The position numbers and the translations under genes are program-made. The notes under the pieces are model-generated. The model saw only the letters and a program-made list of their open reading frames with translations, made no database searches and had not been told where the DNA came from. DNA of 16,157 nucleotides from Rhodospirillaceae bacterium UBA6608 (GTDB lineage Bacteria; Pseudomonadota; Alphaproteobacteria; Rhodospirillales_A; Casp-alpha2), in contig DJHY01000183.1 in the NCBI GenBank assembly GCA_002433335.1, positions 1 through 16,157 on the forward strand. The letters run 5' to 3'. Shown piece after piece: positions 13,111-16,157 of this stretch. Positions within the stretch are counted from its first letter, which is position 1. Each line of letters starts with the position of its first letter.

Positions 13111-14844
13111 GTGAACCCGAACCCGGAAAGCGCGAAACAGTTGGAAACCATCATCAACATCATCGGCGGCGTGGCCCTTCTTTTGTGGGGCATCCGCATG
13201 GTTCGGACGGGGATCACCCGTTCGTTCGGCGCGGAGCTGCGCAAGGCGCTGGCAGCCTCGGCCCGCAACCGTTTGACCGGCCTGGCTGCTGGGTTCGGCG
13301 TGACGGCGATCCTGCAAAGCTCGACCGCGACGGCGCTGATCGTGTCGTCCTTCGCCGGGCAGGGGATGATCGCCGGGGTCGCGGCGCTGGCCATCATGCT
13401 GGGTGCCGACGTCGGCAGCACGATGATCGTGCAGGCCTTGTCGCTCGATATGGACTGGCTGTCACCAGGCCTGATCTCGGTCGGCGTATTTCTGTTCCTG
13501 TCGACGGAACATAGCCGCCGCCGCGCCATCGCCCGCGCCCTGATCGGCCTGGGCCTGATGCTGTTGTCCCTGCAACTTATTTCCAAGGGCTCGCTGCCGT
13601 TCCGAGAAAGCGAAGCCATGGCGGTGCTGGTCCACCCGCTGACCAACGAGCCGCTGTTGGCCGTCGTGTTCGCGGCCGCTCTGACCTGGGCGTCCCATTC
13701 GTCGGTCGCCGTGGTGTTGCTGATCCTGTCCCTGGCCGGGATGCATGTGCTGAACGCGCAACTGGCGATGACCATGGTGCTGGGCGCCAACCTGGGCGGC
13801 GCCCTGGCCGCTGTCGGGCTGACGGCGAAGGCCATGCCGGCGCAACGCCGGGTGCCGCTGGGCAATCTGTTGATGCGCATGGTCGGCGTGTTCGCGATCC
13901 TGCCCTTCGTGCCCTATATCCAACCGCATCTGGCGATGTTGGGCGACACGCCGGAACGCCTGTTGGCGAACTTCCATACCGGATTCAACCTGGCCCTGGT
14001 CGTGCTGTTCCTGCCATTCCTGGCGTTGGTCAACAAGGTCGCGTCGCTGATCGCGCCGGACCGTCCGGCCGCCGACGATCCGGGCAGCCCCCGTTATTTG
14101 GACGAAGGCGCCTTGGACGCACCATCGGTTGCCCTGACCGGCGCGACGCGCGAAGCGCTGCGCATGGGCGACGCGGTCAAATCCATGTTGTCGGCGGCGC
14201 GCGACGTGCTGCGAACCAACGATGCGACTTTGCGCAAGACGGTCGAGGATCAGGACGATGTCGTCGACCGCCTGCACGAGGCGATCAAGCTGTACCTGAC
14301 GCGCTTGACCGAAGAAGAATTGGACAAGGCCGAAAGCCAGCGCAGCATCGAAATTCTGAGCTTCACCACCAACCTGGAGCATGTCGGCGACATCATCGAC
14401 AAGAACCTGATGGAATTGGCGGGCAAGAAGATCAAGGGCCATATCAGCTTCTCCGACGAGGGGCAGCGTGAGCTGGAAGCCTTCCACAACCGCATCCTGC
14501 AGAACCTGGACATGGCCTTGCATGTGTTCGTGTCGGGCGATGAGGAAGCGGCGCGCAAGCTTCTGCACGAGAAGACGGAAATCCGCGATCTGGAGCGGCG
14601 CTATGTCGAAAATCACTTCCGCCGCATGGGCGAACGCCGCCCCGATACGCTGGATTCAAGCTCCCTGCATTTGGACGTGCTGCGCGACCTCAAACGGGTC
14701 AACAGTCACCTGACCTCTGTCGCCTATCCGATCCTGGAGCGCCTGGGTGCTCTGACCGATAGCCGCCTGATCGACGGGGCCGAGCAGGGGGCGGGCAGCC
14801 GGTCGCTGCCGCTGGGCGCGCAGCCCCGCCGCGAGGACGGCTAA
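13111..14844 (+). CDS. Na/phosphate cotransporter family protein with PhoU-like C-terminal domain
   Basis: The 577-residue product has two Na/Pi-cotransporter repeats. The first carries 'LQSSTATALIV' (68-78) and the second the matching 'WASHSSVAVVLL' (193-204). Eight or more membrane segments extend to about residue 315. A cytosolic PhoU-like helical domain follows (about 345-550; 'HVGDIIDKNLMELAGKKIKG'). Bacterial members move phosphate with sodium, and some with PhoU tails are thought to guard against excess phosphate. Sitting directly behind the gene for the phosphate-releasing hydrolase, it may balance or expel phosphate when AEP is used for carbon or nitrogen; that is inference. GTG 13111 is the first start in the frame and fits the usual N-terminus ('INIIGGVALLLWG'), though no ribosome binding site is evident. 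It is convergent with the next gene, 8 bases away. Confidence 0.87.
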   Translation: MNPNPESAKQLETIINIIGGVALLLWGIRMVRTGITRSFGAELRKALAASARNRLTGLAAGFGVTAILQSSTATALIVSSFAGQGMIAGVAALAIMLGADVGSTMIVQALSLDMDWLSPGLISVGVFLFLSTEHSRRRAIARALIGLGLMLLSLQLISKGSLPFRESEAMAVLVHPLTNEPLLAVVFAAALTWASHSSVAVVLLILSLAGMHVLNAQLAMTMVLGANLGGALAAVGLTAKAMPAQRRVPLGNLLMRMVGVFAILPFVPYIQPHLAMLGDTPERLLANFHTGFNLALVVLFLPFLALVNKVASLIAPDRPAADDPGSPRYLDEGALDAPSVALTGATREALRMGDAVKSMLSAARDVLRTNDATLRKTVEDQDDVVDRLHEAIKLYLTRLTEEELDKAESQRSIEILSFTTNLEHVGDIIDKNLMELAGKKIKGHISFSDEGQRELEAFHNRILQNLDMALHVFVSGDEEAARKLLHEKTEIRDLERRYVENHFRRMGERRPDTLDSSSLHLDVLRDLKRVNSHLTSVAYPILERLGALTDSRLIDGAEQGAGSRSLPLGAQPRREDG

Positions 14845-14852
14845 GCCGACAT

Positions 14853-15764
14853 TCAATTCGGACGCAGGCCGCGCAAATGTTCCGTCCGCCGCCGCAGCAA
14901 TTCGATCGTCGTCAGCAACGCGATGGAAAAGGCGATCAGGATGGTCGCCGCGGCCAGGATCGCCGGTGAAATCTGTTCGCGGATGCCGTTCCACATTTGC
15001 AGCGGGATGGTCTGTTGATCGTAGGAGGCGATGAACAGTACGACCACGACCTCGTCGAACGAGGTGATGAAGGCGAACAGCGCCCCCGACACGATGCCCG
15101 GCAGGATCAGGGGCAGGACGACCCGGCGGAACGCCGTGATCGGCGGCGCGCCCAATCCGGCGGCGGCATTCAGCAACGTGCGGTCGAACCCGGACAGGGT
15201 CGCGGTCACGGTGATGATCACGAAAGGAATGCCCAGCATGGCATGGGCCAGCACGATGCCCAGGAAGGTATGGGCCAACCCCGCTTTCGAGTAGAAAAAG
15301 AACAACCCCGTGGCGGAGATGATCATCGGCACGATCATCGGCGAAATCAAAAGGGCGGTGACGGCGCGGCGAAACGGCATTTCCGGCCGCGACAGGCCGA
15401 GCGCCGCGAGCGTCCCCAACGAGGTCGCGATCACCGTCGAGACGATACCGATCAGAAACGAATTGCGCGCCGCATGCAGCCATTGTGAATTGGCCCAGGC
15501 ATCGGCCCACCAATTCGCGTCGCGCGCGGCATCGGGTGCGGTCATCCCGAAGGTCAGCAATCGTTCGTACCAACGCAGCGAATAGCCCGCCGGGTCCAAC
15601 GACAACATCTCGCGGGAAAAGGTGAAATAGGGCTCCGCGTTGAACGACAGCGGCACGATCACCACGATCGGCAGGATCAGAAACAGGAACACCGCCGCGC
15701 AGAACGCAAGATAGGCCCAGTGCCAGACCTTTTCGAACATCGTCGCATGGAGGGGCGGTCTCAT
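14853..15764 (-). CDS. ABC transporter permease, spermidine/putrescine (PotC) type
   Basis: The 303-residue product is an inner-membrane permease with about six helices, the first at 16-40. It has a binding-protein-dependent transport domain and the EAA loop 'NAAAGLGAPPITAFRRVVLP' (199-218). 'FITSFDEVVVVLFI' (232-245) is characteristic of the PotC side of polyamine-type transporters. An insert of about 35 residues (66-100) between helices 1 and 2 is rich in Trp and Ala and lies on the periplasmic side. The minus-strand ATG is 10 bases after the stop of the upstream permease, with AGGGAT as ribosome binding site overlapping that stop; an in-frame ATG at codon 9 is less likely. The substrate could be a polyamine, another amine or an organophosphonate; the ATPase and binding protein must lie beyond the window. 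Confidence 0.85.
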   Translation of the reverse strand: MRPPLHATMFEKVWHWAYLAFCAAVFLFLILPIVVIVPLSFNAEPYFTFSREMLSLDPAGYSLRWYERLLTFGMTAPDAARDANWWADAWANSQWLHAARNSFLIGIVSTVIATSLGTLAALGLSRPEMPFRRAVTALLISPMIVPMIISATGLFFFYSKAGLAHTFLGIVLAHAMLGIPFVIITVTATLSGFDRTLLNAAAGLGAPPITAFRRVVLPLILPGIVSGALFAFITSFDEVVVVLFIASYDQQTIPLQMWNGIREQISPAILAAATILIAFSIALLTTIELLRRRTEHLRGLRPN

Positions 15765-15774
15765 CGGCTTATCC

Positions 15775-16157
15775 CTATCCCAACTTCACGTTGTCGACGC
15801 CGATCATACGGTCGTACAGCCAGTACAGGACGATCACCCCAAACAGCAGGATCGCGCCCAGCGCCGCCGCCAGACCCCAGTTGAGCGAGGTCAACATGTG
15901 AAAGGCGATCTGGTTGGAAATCAGCTGCCCCGACGATCCACCGACCAGGGCCGGGGTGATGTAGTAGCCGACCGAAATGATGAAGACCAATAACGCCCCG
16001 GCGCCGATGCCCGGCACCGTCTGCGGCAGGTAAACGCGGACGAAGGCCGTGACCGGCCCGGCGCCGAGCGAGCGCGCCGCGCGGACGAAATCGCCCGGCA
16101 CGCTTTTCATCACCGAATAGAGCGGCAGGATCATGAACGGCAGCATGATATGGGTCA
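15775..16157 (-). CDS. ABC transporter permease, spermidine/putrescine (PotB) type, partial
   Basis: The C-terminal part of a permease whose start lies beyond the right edge; the frame stays open to the last base, reading '[20 protein letters not shown]', a typical internal segment of PotB-like proteins. The EAA loop '[20 protein letters not shown]' follows, then '[11 protein letters not shown]' and a final membrane helix before the ending '[12 protein letters not shown]'. At least 126 codons are visible. It pairs with the PotC-type gene 10 bases downstream as the two halves of a heterodimeric channel in one operon. Confidence 0.83.
   Translation of the reverse strand, partial: THIMLPFMILPLYSVMKSVPGDFVRAARSLGAGPVTAFVRVYLPQTVPGIGAGALLVFIISVGYYITPALVGGSSGQLISNQIAFHMLTSLNWGLAAALGAILLFGVIVLYWLYDRMIGVDNVKLG

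Noticed and set aside
1..16157. CRISPR array, tRNA, rRNA, transposase or integrase genes
   Set aside because: No regularly spaced repeats, no recognisable RNA gene, and no mobile-element protein in any frame.

Overview
The window looks like a chromosomal segment of a high-GC alphaproteobacterium, probably Rhodospirillales-like. This rests on base composition, codon use and the gene set; no rRNA or other phylogenetic marker is present. Its core is a nearly complete catabolic locus for 2-aminoethylphosphonate (AEP), the commonest natural phosphonate, at about 3.5-15 kb.

Layout. Positions 1-257 hold the 3' end of an iron-containing alcohol dehydrogenase. It is followed by a class-I-like glutamine synthetase family ligase (324-1691), which has a 10-bp hairpin over its ribosome binding site. 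Next come a small lysine-rich hypothetical gene (1801-2025) and a decayed copy of the last 44 codons of the glutamine synthetase family (about 2040-2195). Exactly at the end of that remnant the composition drops and a single gene for a Shedu-type (SduA, DUF4263 nuclease) anti-phage defence protein appears (2291-3454). It is bounded by imperfect direct repeats and preceded by a perfect 10-bp inverted repeat, so it reads as an inserted one-gene defence module.

The AEP locus begins with a LysR regulator (complement 3501-4367), divergent from phnS-phnT-phnU (binding protein, ATPase, fused double permease). phnW (transaminase) follows, then phnA-phnY (phosphonoacetate hydrolase and phosphonoacetaldehyde dehydrogenase). 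AEP is imported and PhnW moves its amino group to pyruvate. PhnY oxidises phosphonoacetaldehyde to phosphonoacetate, and PhnA splits this to acetate and phosphate. No phosphonatase (phnX) is present. A Na/phosphate cotransporter with a PhoU-like tail (13111-14844) directly follows and could manage the phosphate released.

The clearest undescribed-looking signal is a composite element that recurs at exactly the same spacing in front of the three phn transcription units (4377-4407, 8747-8777, 10096-10126). It consists of a LysR-type T-N11-A box (degenerate at its last base in one copy) followed 8 bases later by CGATTTGAC, whose TTGAC fits a -35 box. It predicts the regulon of the local LysR protein. 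At the first site the predicted lysR promoter faces the phnS promoter and overlaps it.

The right end, on the minus strand and convergent with the cotransporter, carries two ABC permease genes of the spermidine/putrescine (PotB/PotC) type. The first is cut by the window edge. No tRNA, rRNA, CRISPR array, transposase or integrase was found.
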